Shown here: positions 1 to 8,998 of the stretch, piece by piece
Layout of the letters: each line of letters begins with the position of its first letter
Position numbering within the stretch: position 1 is the first letter of the stretch
Notes under the pieces: model-generated
The model's input: the letters and a program-made list of their open reading frames with translations, nothing else
Database searches by the model: none
Told to the model about the DNA's origin: nothing
Program-made: the position numbers and the translations under genes
Source: Mycobacterium sp. 852002-51971_SCH5477799-a
GTDB lineage: Bacteria > Actinomycetota > Actinomycetes > Mycobacteriales > Mycobacteriaceae
Direction: 5' to 3'
Length of the DNA: 63,146 bases
NCBI RefSeq assembly: GCF_001667145.1
Contig: NZ_LZIF01000053.1
Span: 1 to 63,146 of the forward strand

Positions 1-204
1 GTCCGGAGCCGGGGGCAGCGGAGCGTCCGGGTTCGGCGGAGCGTCCGGAGCCGGCGGCAGTGGGGCGTCCGGGGCGGGGCCGGCGGCCGGCGCGTTCGGG
101 TCGAAGCCCGCCGGCACCTCGTCCGCGTGAGCGGTGGCCGACGGGATGGTCACGAGCGTGCCCGTGACCGCGGCAAGAATGAGCGTCTTTCGGACGTTCT
201 TCAA
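1..204 (-). CDS. rpfE: Resuscitation-promoting factor RpfE, 5' part only (runs off the window)
   Basis: Rpf proteins are secreted muralytic enzymes that cleave peptidoglycan and help wake dormant mycobacteria. Only the first 68 codons are present; the lysozyme-like catalytic domain lies beyond base 1. I chose a TTG start at 204 because an AAGGAAG ribosome-binding site sits just upstream and the protein then opens with a Sec signal peptide (LKNVRKTLILAAV, cleavage near AHA-DE). After the signal comes a Pro/Ala/Asp-rich linker with repeats of the type PxAPDAP, as in M. tuberculosis RpfE. The flanking mobA-korB-korA order matches Rv2450c-Rv2455c, which supports RpfE over RpfC or RpfD. The identification rests on the signal peptide, linker and synteny, not on catalytic residues. 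Confidence 0.8.
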   Translation of the reverse strand, partial: MKNVRKTLILAAVTGTLVTIPSATAHADEVPAGFDPNAPAAGPAPDAPLPPAPDAPPNPDAPLPPAPD

Positions 205-471
205 GAATCTTCCTTTCGCGGTGCGCGCGCGCCAAAGCAAGCCCACGGATGTGGGCTGAAGCTGTCTGGTTATTGCCTGCTTTGAAACGTGCCGTCTGGG
301 TCAGGCACGGCAGCGGCGGGCCAAGTCTGCCCGGCGGGTGTTACCCACCGGCCACGGTCGGGCTCTCGCCGTCCGTGGCGCCGCTCACACGCGGGTCCGT
401 GGATTCAATTATCTGATTACTCTTCCGTAACCCGTTGTGGGCTAACACGGACCGTAGAGAACCTCGGCGCG

Positions 472-504
472 TTCGTCATCTTGACGAAACGGATATCTCG
501 TTTC
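472..504. promoter_or_regulatory. Overlapping inverted repeats upstream of rpfE
   Basis: Two adjoining dyads are visible: TTCGTC-N5-GACGAA (472-488) and GAAACG-N7-CGTTTC (486-504). They sit about 270-300 bases upstream of the rpfE start in otherwise non-coding DNA. They could be operators or a small RNA structure; the binding protein is unknown. Confidence 0.3.
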
Positions 505-599
505 GGTAACGGGTCGATCACGCCGCGGCACCGACACCATTTAGGCAGGTCATTGCAGCGTTTTCCGAATCAACGCGCGACCGGATCAGCCAAACAAAT

Positions 600-615
600 G
601 GTGAGCCGAATCACC
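600..615. promoter_or_regulatory. CRP/Cmr-like palindrome upstream of rpfE
   Basis: The sequence GGTGA-GCCGAA-TCACC is a perfect dyad with the GTGA-N6-TCAC core of the mycobacterial CRP (Rv3676) box. A weaker copy, TGTGA-N6-GCACG, follows at 623-638. The distance to rpfE (about 400 bases) is long for a classical activator site, so the target promoter is uncertain. Confidence 0.4.
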
Positions 616-1182
616 TGCATTTTGTGAGCTGGCGCACGTTTATTTGCAGCAGTGCGAGCCGATTCGCCAGCGTTTCAACGGATCCGAAGCCAGAGAGGTT
701 GCGCAGGATATCGCAAGTTCTGCTCACCTAAAGACTTCCAAGCGAAGGCCGCGCACAAGAAGATCGAGGGGCATCGACTTAATTTGTGCGCCAGCGGGAT
801 TCGACACATATCCCAGTGGACGGGCCGGAATACGGCGCGTGTAATGTGTTGACCATCAACATTTTTCAGTCAACCATGCGCTCCTGCAAGATGTTTCAAC
901 CACATTGACCGAGTCGGCTTCCTTCACGGGCCGGCGCGGCAGCGCCAAACTCCGTGTGACCGTTAGCCGCGTGGACGAACGCGCTCACCGCAACCAGATT
1001 TTGCTAAAAATGCCGGCAATCTTCGGCGGAGTTGGACTGCAAGGCAAGCGCCAGATCGATGATGATCTGGTGAGCGCTTCAAATCACCACCGCCGCAACA
1101 GATCACGGCTAGCCACTGGCGGGGGTTAGCCTAGCTCGAGGCCACCTCGCCATAGTGGAATTAGGGCTACGTGAAGAGCCCT

Positions 1183-1800
1183 TCAGCTCCGCGACTGCGC
1201 CAGGGCGAGCAGGTCGCTCTCCGTATTGACGTTGGCCAGAAAGCGCGATTCCGGCAACACGATCTGCTGCGCATCCGAGGCATCGATCAAGGCGCGCATC
1301 GAGCGGGCACCGCCGGCCACCAGGCCGTCGATCCGCTCGGCCAGATCGGTGCGGTACACCGCGGCCAGGTAGTGGCTGCGACCATCCCACGGCAGCACGA
1401 TCTCGGCGTTGGTCTCCGTGGCCAGACGCACCAGGTCGTCGATCAATTCCGCCGACAGAAGCGGCATGTCGACCGCGCAGACGAAGGCGTGCCGGGCGCC
1501 CGCCTCCGCGGCCGCCCGCAGCCCCCGTCCGGTCGCCGGCAGCGGCCCCTGGCCGCGCACTTCGTCGCGAATGACTTTCGCCTGCACGGCCGGCAACGGC
1601 TGCCCCGGCGCGGCCACCACGAAAACCGGCTCGCAACGCTGCGCGAGCACCCCGGCGACGTATTCGAGGAGCGTGGCGGCACCCCCAGGGCCGGGCAAGG
1701 TTGCCTTGTCGCGGCCCATGCGCCGCGATTCACCGCCGGCCAGCACTACCCCTGCTAGCGACACGGCCCGTTCCGCTGTGCCGAGTACCTGGTCGCCCAC
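1183..1800 (-). CDS. mobA: Molybdenum cofactor guanylyltransferase MobA
   Basis: MobA transfers GMP from GTP to molybdopterin-Mo to make the bis-MGD cofactor in the cytoplasm. The 205-aa product has the nucleotidyltransferase P-loop [14 protein letters not shown] near residues 20-33, a DMPLL metal-binding segment near the middle and a C-terminal [12 protein letters not shown] motif, all typical of MobA/MobN. Length fits the family. It starts with GTG one base after the korB stop codon, so it is translated with korB and korA. In mycobacteria bis-MGD serves enzymes such as formate dehydrogenase and nitrate reductase; nothing here ties it to one particular enzyme. Confidence is high on family and synteny (Rv2453c). 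Confidence 0.9.
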   Translation of the reverse strand: MGDQVLGTAERAVSLAGVVLAGGESRRMGRDKATLPGPGGAATLLEYVAGVLAQRCEPVFVVAAPGQPLPAVQAKVIRDEVRGQGPLPATGRGLRAAAEAGARHAFVCAVDMPLLSAELIDDLVRLATETNAEIVLPWDGRSHYLAAVYRTDLAERIDGLVAGGARSMRALIDASDAQQIVLPESRFLANVNTESDLLALAQSRS

Positions 1801-1801
1801 G

Positions 1802-2902
1802 TCAGTCGACGGTCCAGGTGTCGCGTCCGCGCAACAGCGATTGCAGCGCCGCGGAGTCGGACGGCTTCGCCGACTGGGCCGCCTGGACCTGCGAGCGCGC
1901 CGCGTCGTCGTAGGTGGGCCGGCTGATGTTGCGGAAGATGCCCAGCACGGTGTGTTCGAGGTTCTGGTCCGACAACCGCGACAGGGCGAAGGCGTAGGCC
2001 GAGTTGTCGCTGTGCGCGTCGTGCACCACGATCTCGTCGACCGACACGTCGGCCGTCTTGGCCACCTCCAGACCGAAGCCCGACTTCACGACGCAGTATT
2101 CGCCGTTGGCGCCGAACACGATTGGCTCGCCTTGGCGGACGTTGATGACCCGCTCCTCGGCGCCTTCCTTGCGTAGTGCGTCGAACGAGCCGTCGTTGAA
2201 GATTGGGCAGTCCTGCAGGATCTCGACCACGGCGGCACCCCGGTGCCCCGCGGCGGCGCGCAGCACCTCGGTCAGTCCGTTGCGGTCGGAGTCCAGCGCG
2301 CGGCCGACGAAGGTCGCCTCGGCGCCCAGGGCCAACGACACCGGGTTGAACGGATGATCCAGCGATCCCATCGGGGTCGACTTGGTGATCTTGCCGACCT
2401 CCGAGGTCGGCGAGTACTGACCCTTGGTCAGGCCGTAGATCCGGTTGTTGAACAGCAGGATGGTGATGTTGACGTTGCGGCGCAGCGCGTGGATCAGGTG
2501 GTTACCCCCGATCGACAAGGCGTCGCCGTCACCGGTGACCACCCACACCGAGAGGTCCTCGCGGGCCAGCGCCAAACCGGTGGCGATGGCCGGCGCGCGG
2601 CCGTGGATCGAGTGGAAACCGTAGGTCTCGAGGTAATACGGGAAGCGGCTCGAGCAGCCGATGCCGCTGATGAACACGATGTTCTCGCGGCGCAGCCCGA
2701 GGTCGGGCAAGAAGTTGCGGATGGTGTTGAGGATGACGTAGTCCCCGCAGCCCGGGCACCAACGGACCTCCTGGTCACTGGTGAAGTCCTTGGACTTCTG
2801 CGGCTGGTCCTCAGCAGCCAACGTGGGGACCCCGTCGTTTTTGGTCAACTTCGGGATCACACCGAGGTCTTTGCCCGCCAAGTTGCCGATCACGTTAGTC
2901 AC
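1802..2902 (-). CDS. korB: 2-oxoglutarate:ferredoxin oxidoreductase subunit beta KorB
   Basis: KorB is the thiamine-diphosphate and iron-sulfur subunit of the CoA-dependent 2-oxoglutarate:ferredoxin oxidoreductase, which makes succinyl-CoA and reduced ferredoxin. The 366-aa protein has the cluster-binding motif WCPGCGDYV near residue 50, a further [11 protein letters not shown] cysteine and the TPP/Mg site [12 protein letters not shown]. It follows korA by 58 bases in the same direction and ends against mobA. Together with KorA it offers an alternative to the lipoate-dependent 2-oxoglutarate dehydrogenase complex in the TCA cycle. Orthologue of Rv2454c. Confidence 0.95.
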   Translation of the reverse strand: MTNVIGNLAGKDLGVIPKLTKNDGVPTLAAEDQPQKSKDFTSDQEVRWCPGCGDYVILNTIRNFLPDLGLRRENIVFISGIGCSSRFPYYLETYGFHSIHGRAPAIATGLALAREDLSVWVVTGDGDALSIGGNHLIHALRRNVNITILLFNNRIYGLTKGQYSPTSEVGKITKSTPMGSLDHPFNPVSLALGAEATFVGRALDSDRNGLTEVLRAAAGHRGAAVVEILQDCPIFNDGSFDALRKEGAEERVINVRQGEPIVFGANGEYCVVKSGFGLEVAKTADVSVDEIVVHDAHSDNSAYAFALSRLSDQNLEHTVLGIFRNISRPTYDDAARSQVQAAQSAKPSDSAALQSLLRGRDTWTVD

Positions 2903-2960
2903 GAGCGTCGCCCCTCCTCATCGCTTCGCTCTACGTTGTTGCCCGCCAAGGCCATTGAGC

Positions 2961-4937
2961 TCATGCGCCGGCTCCAACCGTTGCTGCCGCCATCCTGGCG
3001 ACCATGGTCTTGTCGTTCTCGACTTCGGCCAGCGTCCCGCCCAGCGCGGCACGGATGACGCGGCCGATCTCGTCGGCCAGGAAGGCGACTCCCTGCACTT
3101 TGCTGACCGATTGCACGTCCACCAGGTACTTGCCCCGCAGCAGGAACGCCAGCTGACCCAGGTTCATTTCCGGCGCGACCACCTGCGGGTAGCGCCGCAG
3201 CACCTCACCCAGGTTGGCCGGGAAGGGGTTGAGGTAACGCAAGTGGGCGTGCGCCACCTTGATGCCCTTACGCCGCGCGCGCCGGCAGGCTTCGCCGATC
3301 GGACCGTAGGAGCTGCCCCAGCCGATCAGTAGGAGCTCGGCGTCGCCGGTCGGATCGTCAACTTCCAGATCGGGGACGGAGATCCCGTCGATCTTGGCTT
3401 GCCGCAACCGCACCATGAGATCGTGGTTGACCGGCTCGTAAGAGATGTTGCCCGAGCCGTTCGCCGCTTCCAGGCCGCCGATACGGTGCTCGAGCCCGGG
3501 CGTGCCGGGAACGGCGAACTGCCGGGCCAGCGTCTCCGGGTCACGCGCGTAAGGCTGGAACGGCTCGTCGGGCTTGGCGAAGGTGTGCGTGATGCTCGGC
3601 AGCGTGCTGACATCCGGAATGCGCCACGGCTCCGACCCATTGGCGATCGCGCCGTCGGACAACACGATCACCGGGGTGTGGTAGGACACCGCGATGCGCG
3701 CCGCCTCGAGTGCGGTCTCGAAGCAATCCGAGGGTGAGCGGGGGGCCAGCACCGCAACGGGTGACTCGCCGTTGCGGCCGAACAGCGCCTGCAACAGGTC
3801 GGCCTGTTCGGTCTTGGTGGGCAACCCGGTCGAGGGGCCGCCGCGCTGCACGTCGACGACCAGCAACGGCAACTCGGTCATCACGGCCAGCCCAAGGGCT
3901 TCGGACTTCAGCGAGATGCCCGGGCCGGAGGTGGTGGTCACGCCCAGCGCACCGCCGTACGAGGCGCCGATCGCCGCGCAGATTCCACCGATCTCGTCCT
4001 CGGCCTGGAAGGTGATGACGTTGAAGTTCTTGTGCTTGGACAGCTCGTGCAGGATGTCGGACGCCGGCGTGATCGGGTAGCTGCCGAGCATGACCGGGAT
4101 GTCTGCCAGCTGGCCGGCCGCCACGATGCCGTACGCCAGCGCGGTGTTGCCCGAGATCTGGCGATATTCGCCCGACGGCAGGGTCGCGCGGGACACCTCA
4201 TAGGTAGTGCCGAAAGCCTCGGTGGTTTCGCCGTAGTTCCAGCCCGCCTTCAGCGCCAGCACGTTGGTCTCGGCGACGTCGGGTTTGCGGGCGAACTTCT
4301 CTCGAATGAACTTTTCGCTGGTTTCGATGGGCCGTCCGTACATCCACGACAAGAGACCCAGCGCGAACATGTTCTTGGCGCGCTGGCCGTCCTTCTTGGT
4401 GGCGCTGATCGTCTCGACGGCCCCGAGCGTCAGCGTGGTCATCGCGACGGAATGCACCACGTAGTCCGACAACTCGTCGGTCTCGAGCGGGTTGGTTATG
4501 TAGCCCACCTTGGTCAGGTTGCGCTTGGTGAATTCGTCGGAGTTCGCGATCACCATTCCACCGCGGGGCAGGTCACCGATATTGGCTTTGAGCGCAGCGG
4601 GATTCATCGCGACGAGAACGTCGGGCCGGTCGCCGGCGGTCAGGATGTCATAATCGGCGATCTGAATCTGGAAGGACGAGACGCCAGGCAGCGTGCCTGC
4701 AGGGGCACGGATCTCGGCGGGGTAGTTGGGCTGGGTCGCCAGGTCGTTGCCGAAAAGCGCTGCCTCGGATGTGAACCGGTCTCCGGTGAGCTGCATGCCG
4801 TCGCCGGAGTCCCCGGCGAAGCGAATGACGACTTGTTCGAGGCGCTGACGGGCAGATCCGTTGGGAGAAGCCCCATGTGAGTCTGATGCGGCTCCGCTGC
4901 CGTTCGGATCCACGTCTTTGCCCTCCACTTTGCTCAT
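2961..4937 (-). CDS. korA: 2-oxoglutarate:ferredoxin oxidoreductase subunit alpha (gamma-alpha fusion) KorA
   Basis: KorA partners KorB in oxidative decarboxylation of 2-oxoglutarate. The 658-aa chain is a natural fusion. An N-terminal gamma domain (about residues 30-210) begins VIRFAGDSGDGMQLTGDRF. The alpha (pyrimidine-binding) domain follows from about residue 240, with GSYPITPASDILHELSK, FQAEDEIGG and a GPGISLKSE loop. A C-terminal transketolase-like domain completes it. The first 30 residues are polar and probably disordered. The ATG start follows a GGAG box. It is first in the korA-korB-mobA unit, and about 220 bases of promoter-bearing spacer separate it from the MFS gene. Confidence 0.95.
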   Translation of the reverse strand: MSKVEGKDVDPNGSGAASDSHGASPNGSARQRLEQVVIRFAGDSGDGMQLTGDRFTSEAALFGNDLATQPNYPAEIRAPAGTLPGVSSFQIQIADYDILTAGDRPDVLVAMNPAALKANIGDLPRGGMVIANSDEFTKRNLTKVGYITNPLETDELSDYVVHSVAMTTLTLGAVETISATKKDGQRAKNMFALGLLSWMYGRPIETSEKFIREKFARKPDVAETNVLALKAGWNYGETTEAFGTTYEVSRATLPSGEYRQISGNTALAYGIVAAGQLADIPVMLGSYPITPASDILHELSKHKNFNVITFQAEDEIGGICAAIGASYGGALGVTTTSGPGISLKSEALGLAVMTELPLLVVDVQRGGPSTGLPTKTEQADLLQALFGRNGESPVAVLAPRSPSDCFETALEAARIAVSYHTPVIVLSDGAIANGSEPWRIPDVSTLPSITHTFAKPDEPFQPYARDPETLARQFAVPGTPGLEHRIGGLEAANGSGNISYEPVNHDLMVRLRQAKIDGISVPDLEVDDPTGDAELLLIGWGSSYGPIGEACRRARRKGIKVAHAHLRYLNPFPANLGEVLRRYPQVVAPEMNLGQLAFLLRGKYLVDVQSVSKVQGVAFLADEIGRVIRAALGGTLAEVENDKTMVARMAAATVGAGA

Positions 4938-5157
4938 CGGACAGACACTCCGCCGACGTTCCAGGTTACGCGCCTTCGAAGCGGCATCAGCCCACTAGCG
5001 CTTTATGTCACTGCCGGTATCAATTATGGCATTTTCTTGAGGGTTGTATGGCCGTCCCTTATGCATGTCACGGCGCCATTTTGTCGGCAAAACCCGAAGT
5101 CAGCCGGAGCTACTGACGAGTACGAACCAAACTGTGTTGTTGGTCACGTCTTGCGCG

Positions 5158-6411
5158 TTAACTACTGTCGCCCATACCGTGCCGGCCTCCGGCTGCCGCG
5201 AGTCCGGCGCCGGATTTTGTCGCCGCCGTTTCCGGCATCGCGACCAGATACAGCACGAAGCCAGCCGCCGCGAGGGCACCCAGGAAGACGAACGCGGCGT
5301 TGTAGCCGGCCGCGACCACGATCGAGCCCGCCACCAGGTTCGATACCGCGGCGCCGGTGCCGGTCGCGGCGGTTATCGCCCCCAAGCTGATGTTGAACCG
5401 ACCGCTTCCGTGCGTCACATCCTGCACAACCAGGGGAAACAGAGCGCCGAACACGCCGGCTCCGACGCCGTCGAGCAGTTGTACGCTCACCAGCCAGTAG
5501 GAGTTGTCCGAGCACGTGTAGAGGAATCCACGCGCGGCCAGGACCGCGAATCCGGCCAGAAAGATCGGCTTTCGTCCCCACGAATCGGCTTTGGCTCCCG
5601 CCAGGTAGGCCACCGGCACCATGACGACCTGCGCCGCCACGATGCAGCCAGCCATCAGGGCGGTTCCGACGTCTTTGTTGTGCAGCGCCAGGCGCTGACC
5701 GACCAGCGGCAACATGGCCGCATTGGCGAAGTGGAACGCGACGACCGTCACGGCGAAGATCATCAGCCGCCGATTGCCCAGCAACTCGGTGAGCCGGGAC
5801 GGAGTTTGGTGCGGCTCCCCGGCAACATGGTCCATCCCGCGGGCTACGTCGTGATCGATCGCCTCCCCCGGAATCCACAGTGCCGCAACAATGCTGGCGG
5901 CCGCCATGGTGGCCAGCACCCAAAACACCACGACCGGGCCGAAAACATAGGCCAGGCCGCCGGTGATCGCTGCGGCGCAGGCGTTCCCGGCGTGGTTGAA
6001 CGACTCGTTGCGTCCGATCCGCCGGGAGAATCGACGGGAGCCGACCAGCCCCAGGGTGATGGCGGCCAGTGCGGGAGCGAAAACCGACCCGGCGATCCCG
6101 GTGAGTGCCTGCAGTACCGAGATCGAATAGAACCCGGGAAACAAGGGCATCGCCAACGACGCCGCGGTGATCGTCAGCGCCCCGCCGATGATCAGCGCCC
6201 GCTTGGCGGTGCTCCTGTCCACCAAGGCACCGGCCGGACCTTGCGCGACGATCGCCCCGATGCCGCCGACCGCCATGACGAAGCCGATGGACTGCTGATC
6301 CCAATGATGGGTCAGCAGCAAATAGATCGACAGGTACGGGCCCAAGCCGTCGCGGACGTCGGCCACCAGAAAATTCAGCAGGTCCAGCCCGTGCGCAAGA
6401 CGCCTGGGCAC
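5158..6411 (-). CDS. MFS transporter (Rv2456c family)
   Basis: An integral membrane protein of 417 aa with about twelve hydrophobic segments in two six-helix halves separated by a polar loop (around residues 190-215). The loop between helices 2 and 3 of the first half reads GALVDRSTAKRA, and the second half has GAKADSWGRKP; these match the G-x3-D-x2-GRRx MFS signature. The start is GTG. The substrate is unknown; the family is broadly drug/H+ antiporter-like. The gene lies alone between korA and clpX, 37 bases after the clpX stop, and could be co-transcribed with clpX. Synteny with Rv2456c is clear. Confidence 0.85.
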   Translation of the reverse strand: MPRRLAHGLDLLNFLVADVRDGLGPYLSIYLLLTHHWDQQSIGFVMAVGGIGAIVAQGPAGALVDRSTAKRALIIGGALTITAASLAMPLFPGFYSISVLQALTGIAGSVFAPALAAITLGLVGSRRFSRRIGRNESFNHAGNACAAAITGGLAYVFGPVVVFWVLATMAAASIVAALWIPGEAIDHDVARGMDHVAGEPHQTPSRLTELLGNRRLMIFAVTVVAFHFANAAMLPLVGQRLALHNKDVGTALMAGCIVAAQVVMVPVAYLAGAKADSWGRKPIFLAGFAVLAARGFLYTCSDNSYWLVSVQLLDGVGAGVFGALFPLVVQDVTHGSGRFNISLGAITAATGTGAAVSNLVAGSIVVAAGYNAAFVFLGALAAAGFVLYLVAMPETAATKSGAGLAAAGGRHGMGDSS

Positions 6412-6448
6412 GGCGTCGCTCGGACTTACGGTGCGCTTCAGGGTCTAG

Positions 6449-7729
6449 TTAGGCGCTCTTGTCCCGACGTTCCGAACGGGACGGCTTGCGCGGCACGATC
6501 GTCGGCAACACGTTGTCCTGGACGGTCTCCTTGGTCACCACAACCTTGGCGACGTCGTCGCGGCTCGGGATGTCGTACATCACCGGCAGCAAGACCTCTT
6601 CCATGATTGCGCGCAGGCCGCGGGCCCCGGTGCCGCGGTGGATGGCCTGGTCGGCGATGGCCTCCAGCGCGTCGTCGGTGAACTCGAGCTCGACATTGTC
6701 CATCTCGAAGAGCCGGGTGTACTGCTTGACCAACGCGTTCTTCGGCTCGGACAGGATCTTGACCAACGACTCGCGGTCCAGGTTGGTGACCGATGCGACC
6801 ACCGGCAGCCGGCCGATGAACTCGGGGATCAGACCGAACTTGATCAGGTCTTCGGGCATCACGTCGGCGAAGTGATCGGTGGTGTCGATCTCGGCCTTGG
6901 AGCGCACCTCGGCGCCGAAGCCCAGGCCGCGCTTGCCGACGCGCTCGTAGATGATCTTCTCCAGTCCCGCGAAGGCCCCGGCGACGATGAACAGCACGTT
7001 CGTCGTGTCGATCTGGATGAACTCTTGGTGTGGGTGCTTGCGACCACCCTGCGGGGGAACCGAGGCCTGGGTGCCTTCCAGGATCTTCAGCAGGGCCTGC
7101 TGGACGCCTTCTCCGGAGACGTCGCGGGTGATCGACGGGTTCTCGCTCTTGCGGGCGATCTTGTCGACCTCGTCGATGTAGATGATGCCGGTCTCGGCGC
7201 GCTTGACGTCATAGTCGGCGGCCTGGATCAGCTTGAGCAAGATGTTCTCGACATCCTCACCGACGTAGCCCGCTTCGGTCAGGGCGGTGGCGTCGGCGAT
7301 GGCGAACGGGACGTTGAGCATCTTGGCGAGCGTTTGGGCCAGGTAGGTCTTGCCGCAACCGGTCGGTCCGAGCATCAAGATGTTGGACTTGGTCAGCTCC
7401 ACCGGCTCGTGCCGCGAGTCCCGGCCCTTTTCACCGGCCTGAATCCGCTTGTAGTGGTTGTAGACGGCCACGGCCAGCGTCCGCTTGGCGGTGTCCTGCC
7501 CGATGACGTATCCCTCGAGGAATTCCCGGATCTCGATCGGCTTGGGAAGTTCATCAAGCTTCACGTCGTCGGCGTCGGCGAGCTCCTCTTCGATGATCTC
7601 GTTGCAGAGATCGATGCATTCGTCGCAGATGTACACGCCGGGGCCAGCGATGAGCTTTTTGACCTGCTTCTGGCTCTTCCCGCAGAACGAGCACTTCAGC
7701 AGGTCACCGCCGTCTCCGATGCGCGCCAT
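6449..7729 (-). CDS. clpX: ATP-dependent Clp protease ATP-binding subunit ClpX
   Basis: ClpX is the AAA+ hexameric unfoldase that recognises tagged substrates and feeds them into ClpP1P2. The 426-aa protein has the N-terminal four-cysteine zinc domain (CSFCGKSQ...CDECIDLC), Walker A GPTGCGKT, Walker [12 protein letters not shown], the pore loop GYVGED and sensor-2/C-terminal motifs ([11 protein letters not shown]). Length is normal. It is not in the clpP operon but about 1.3 kb away, as in M. tuberculosis (Rv2457c). Its promoter lies in the divergent spacer shared with mmuM, which holds two inverted repeats. Confidence 0.98.
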   Translation of the reverse strand: MARIGDGGDLLKCSFCGKSQKQVKKLIAGPGVYICDECIDLCNEIIEEELADADDVKLDELPKPIEIREFLEGYVIGQDTAKRTLAVAVYNHYKRIQAGEKGRDSRHEPVELTKSNILMLGPTGCGKTYLAQTLAKMLNVPFAIADATALTEAGYVGEDVENILLKLIQAADYDVKRAETGIIYIDEVDKIARKSENPSITRDVSGEGVQQALLKILEGTQASVPPQGGRKHPHQEFIQIDTTNVLFIVAGAFAGLEKIIYERVGKRGLGFGAEVRSKAEIDTTDHFADVMPEDLIKFGLIPEFIGRLPVVASVTNLDRESLVKILSEPKNALVKQYTRLFEMDNVELEFTDDALEAIADQAIHRGTGARGLRAIMEEVLLPVMYDIPSRDDVAKVVVTKETVQDNVLPTIVPRKPSRSERRDKSA

Positions 7730-7811
7730 GGTGCTGAGGGCCTACTTCCTGTTCGCCGTTGGTCTTGCCTGTGCCCGGATGTATTTACCGACGCTACCCG
7801 TTTGATCGAGC

Positions 7812-7843
7812 CCGACGCGACCATAAGGGCCGAATCGCGTCGG
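7812..7843. promoter_or_regulatory. Perfect inverted repeat upstream of clpX
   Basis: CCGACGCGA at 7812-7820 is mirrored by TCGCGTCGG at 7835-7843 with a 14-base spacer. It lies 83 bases upstream of the clpX start codon, in or near the expected promoter or 5' UTR. It may be an operator or an RNA stem. It does not match the ClgR box I know. Confidence 0.4.
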
Positions 7844-7903
7844 TGGTATTCATGTATGTCCGTATGGATGAAACATATAGCCAGACGGTGCCCGTAACTC
7901 GCG

Positions 7904-7926
7904 AAAGACGCGCTTTGCGTGTCTTT
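7904..7926. promoter_or_regulatory. Hairpin in the clpX-mmuM spacer
   Basis: AAAGACGCGC (7904-7913) pairs with GCGTGTCTTT (7917-7926) across a TTT loop; the single mismatch is a G-T wobble. No T-run follows on either strand, so it is more likely an operator or RNA stem than a terminator. Confidence 0.4.
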
Positions 7927-8046
7927 GGCGTGTCGCGGTCGTAACACGGCCGAGGCCGACCGGCCTACGGCCTTGCTTCCGGTGGAGGTGCCAACCCGAC
8001 GCCAAATGTTCACGCGAGGCCTGGGCGGCCCCCCAAGAAATCACCC

Positions 8047-8052
8047 TACAGT
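8047..8052 (+). promoter_or_regulatory. Leaderless -10 box for mmuM
   Basis: TACAGT fits the mycobacterial TANNNT -10 consensus and ends six bases before the GTG start at 8059. No Shine-Dalgarno sequence lies between. This geometry predicts transcription starting at the start codon itself. Confidence 0.5.
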
Positions 8053-8058
8053 GGCGAC

Positions 8059-8982
8059 GTGGGTTTGGCTGTGGGCTTCGAATGGCCCAGCGGATCCGTG
8101 CTGCTCGACGGCGGCCTGGCCACCGAGCTCGAAGCGCGCGGCCATGACCTTTCTGACCCGTTGTGGTCGGCAAGGCTGCTCGCGGACGCCCCGCAGGACA
8201 TCGCCGCCGTGCATGCCGCCTACTTTCGCGCCGGGGCCGCGATCGCGACGACGGCCAGCTACCAGGCGTCGTTCGAGGGATTCGGGGCCCACGGGTTCGA
8301 TCGGCAGGAGACCGCCGCGCTGCTGCGCCGCAGCGTCGCGCTGACCAAGCAGGCGAAAGACGAAGCCGGCGTCGACGGCCTGCTGGTGGCCGCCTCGATC
8401 GGCCCGTACGGCGCGGCGCGCGCGGACGGGTCGGAATATTGCGGACGTTACGGCCTGTCGGTTGCGGCCCTGGCGCGATGGCACCGGCCACGGTTGGAGA
8501 TCCTTGCCGACGCGGGCGCGGACGTGCTCGCGTGCGAAACCGTGCCCGACGCCGACGAAGCGCAGGCCCTCGTCGAGCTGGTGCGCTCGGTCGGGAGGCC
8601 GGCTTGGCTGAGCTACACCGTCGACGGCGACCGGACCCGGGCTGGGCAACCGCTGGCCGACGCATTCGCGGTGGCGGCCGGCGTCGATGAGGTCGTCGCG
8701 ATCGGGGTGAACTGCTGTGCGCCCGACGACGTGTTGCCTGCCATTTCGACCGCAGCGGCCGTCGGGAAACCCGTCATCGTCTACCCGAACAGCGGCGAGC
8801 GCTGGGACGCGTTGCGGCACAGCTGGATCGGCCCGTCACGGTTCGGCGCGGACCTGGCCGCGCAATGGATCGCGGCCGGCGCCCGCATCGTCGGCGGATG
8901 CTGCCGGGTAGGACCCGGCGATATCGCCGTGATTCGCCGAGTGTGCAGTCAGGGCGAAAAATCGGGCGAAGATTCGCCGTGA
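8059..8982 (+). CDS. mmuM: Homocysteine S-methyltransferase MmuM
   Basis: MmuM methylates homocysteine, typically with S-methylmethionine, to give methionine. The 307-aa protein has the family layout: N-terminal LLDGGLATELEARG and the zinc-thiolate ligands Cys in GVNCCAP (about residue 220) and in GGCCR (about residue 280). The start is GTG at 8059, predicted leaderless. The last 16 or so codons (after IRRV) fall inside a 66-bp palindromic element, so the C-terminal tail CSQGEKSGEDSP is derived from the repeat and is probably not functional. It is convergent with clpP2. In M. tuberculosis an MFS gene (Rv2459) follows mmuM; it is absent here. Confidence 0.88.
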   Translation: MGLAVGFEWPSGSVLLDGGLATELEARGHDLSDPLWSARLLADAPQDIAAVHAAYFRAGAAIATTASYQASFEGFGAHGFDRQETAALLRRSVALTKQAKDEAGVDGLLVAASIGPYGAARADGSEYCGRYGLSVAALARWHRPRLEILADAGADVLACETVPDADEAQALVELVRSVGRPAWLSYTVDGDRTRAGQPLADAFAVAAGVDEVVAIGVNCCAPDDVLPAISTAAAVGKPVIVYPNSGERWDALRHSWIGPSRFGADLAAQWIAAGARIVGGCCRVGPGDIAVIRRVCSQGEKSGEDSP

Positions 8983-8998
8983 GTGCACTTTCGGCGAA
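8933..8998. repeat. 66-bp palindromic element at the mmuM 3' end
   Basis: An imperfect palindrome centred at 8965/8966. TTCGCCGA (8933-8940) mirrors TCGGCGAA (8991-8998). GTGCA-type blocks at 8943-8947 mirror TGCAC at 8984-8988. GGCGAA (8953-8958) mirrors TTCGCC (8973-8978). Only a few positions in the arms fail to pair. It spans the mmuM stop codon and ends four bases before the clpP2 stop, so it may also act as a two-way terminator between the convergent genes. The symmetry and its position at a gene end suggest an inserted REP/MITE-like repeat; I see no second copy in this window. Confidence 0.7.

Larger units (their letters stand above)
205..1182. other. Long intergenic region between rpfE and mobA
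   Basis: No convincing gene is seen in about 980 bases. Short open frames exist (for example 289-627 and 652-852 on +) but their compositions look random and they lack ribosome-binding sites. The region must hold the rpfE promoter and 5' UTR. It contains two hairpins near rpfE (241-256, GCCCAC/GTGGGC; 331-351, CCGGYGGG-type arms with a 5-nt loop), overlapping inverted repeats at 472-504 and CRP-like boxes at 600-638. M. tuberculosis carries small hypothetical genes (Rv2451, Rv2452c) here; I cannot recognise them in this sequence. Confidence 0.5.
7730..8058. other. Divergent intergenic region between clpX and mmuM
   Basis: This 329-base spacer carries promoters for clpX (leftward) and mmuM (rightward). 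It contains a 9-bp perfect inverted repeat at 7812-7843, a 10-bp hairpin at 7904-7926 and a -10 box for mmuM at 8047-8052. I see no small gene in it. Confidence 0.6.

Noticed and set aside
205..420. Possible c-di-AMP (ydaO-type) riboswitch in the rpfE leader
   Set aside because: Such an element is known before rpfA, and the leader here has a GACAGCT-like stretch, but the other conserved blocks of the ydaO fold could not be found.
289..627. 112-aa + frame upstream of rpfE
   Set aside because: Arg/Ser/Gly-rich random composition, no ribosome-binding site and no resemblance to a known protein.
1123..1136. IdeR-like half site (TTAGCCTAGC)
   Set aside because: Only a partial match to the 19-bp iron box and not upstream of any gene start; it lies past the mobA stop.
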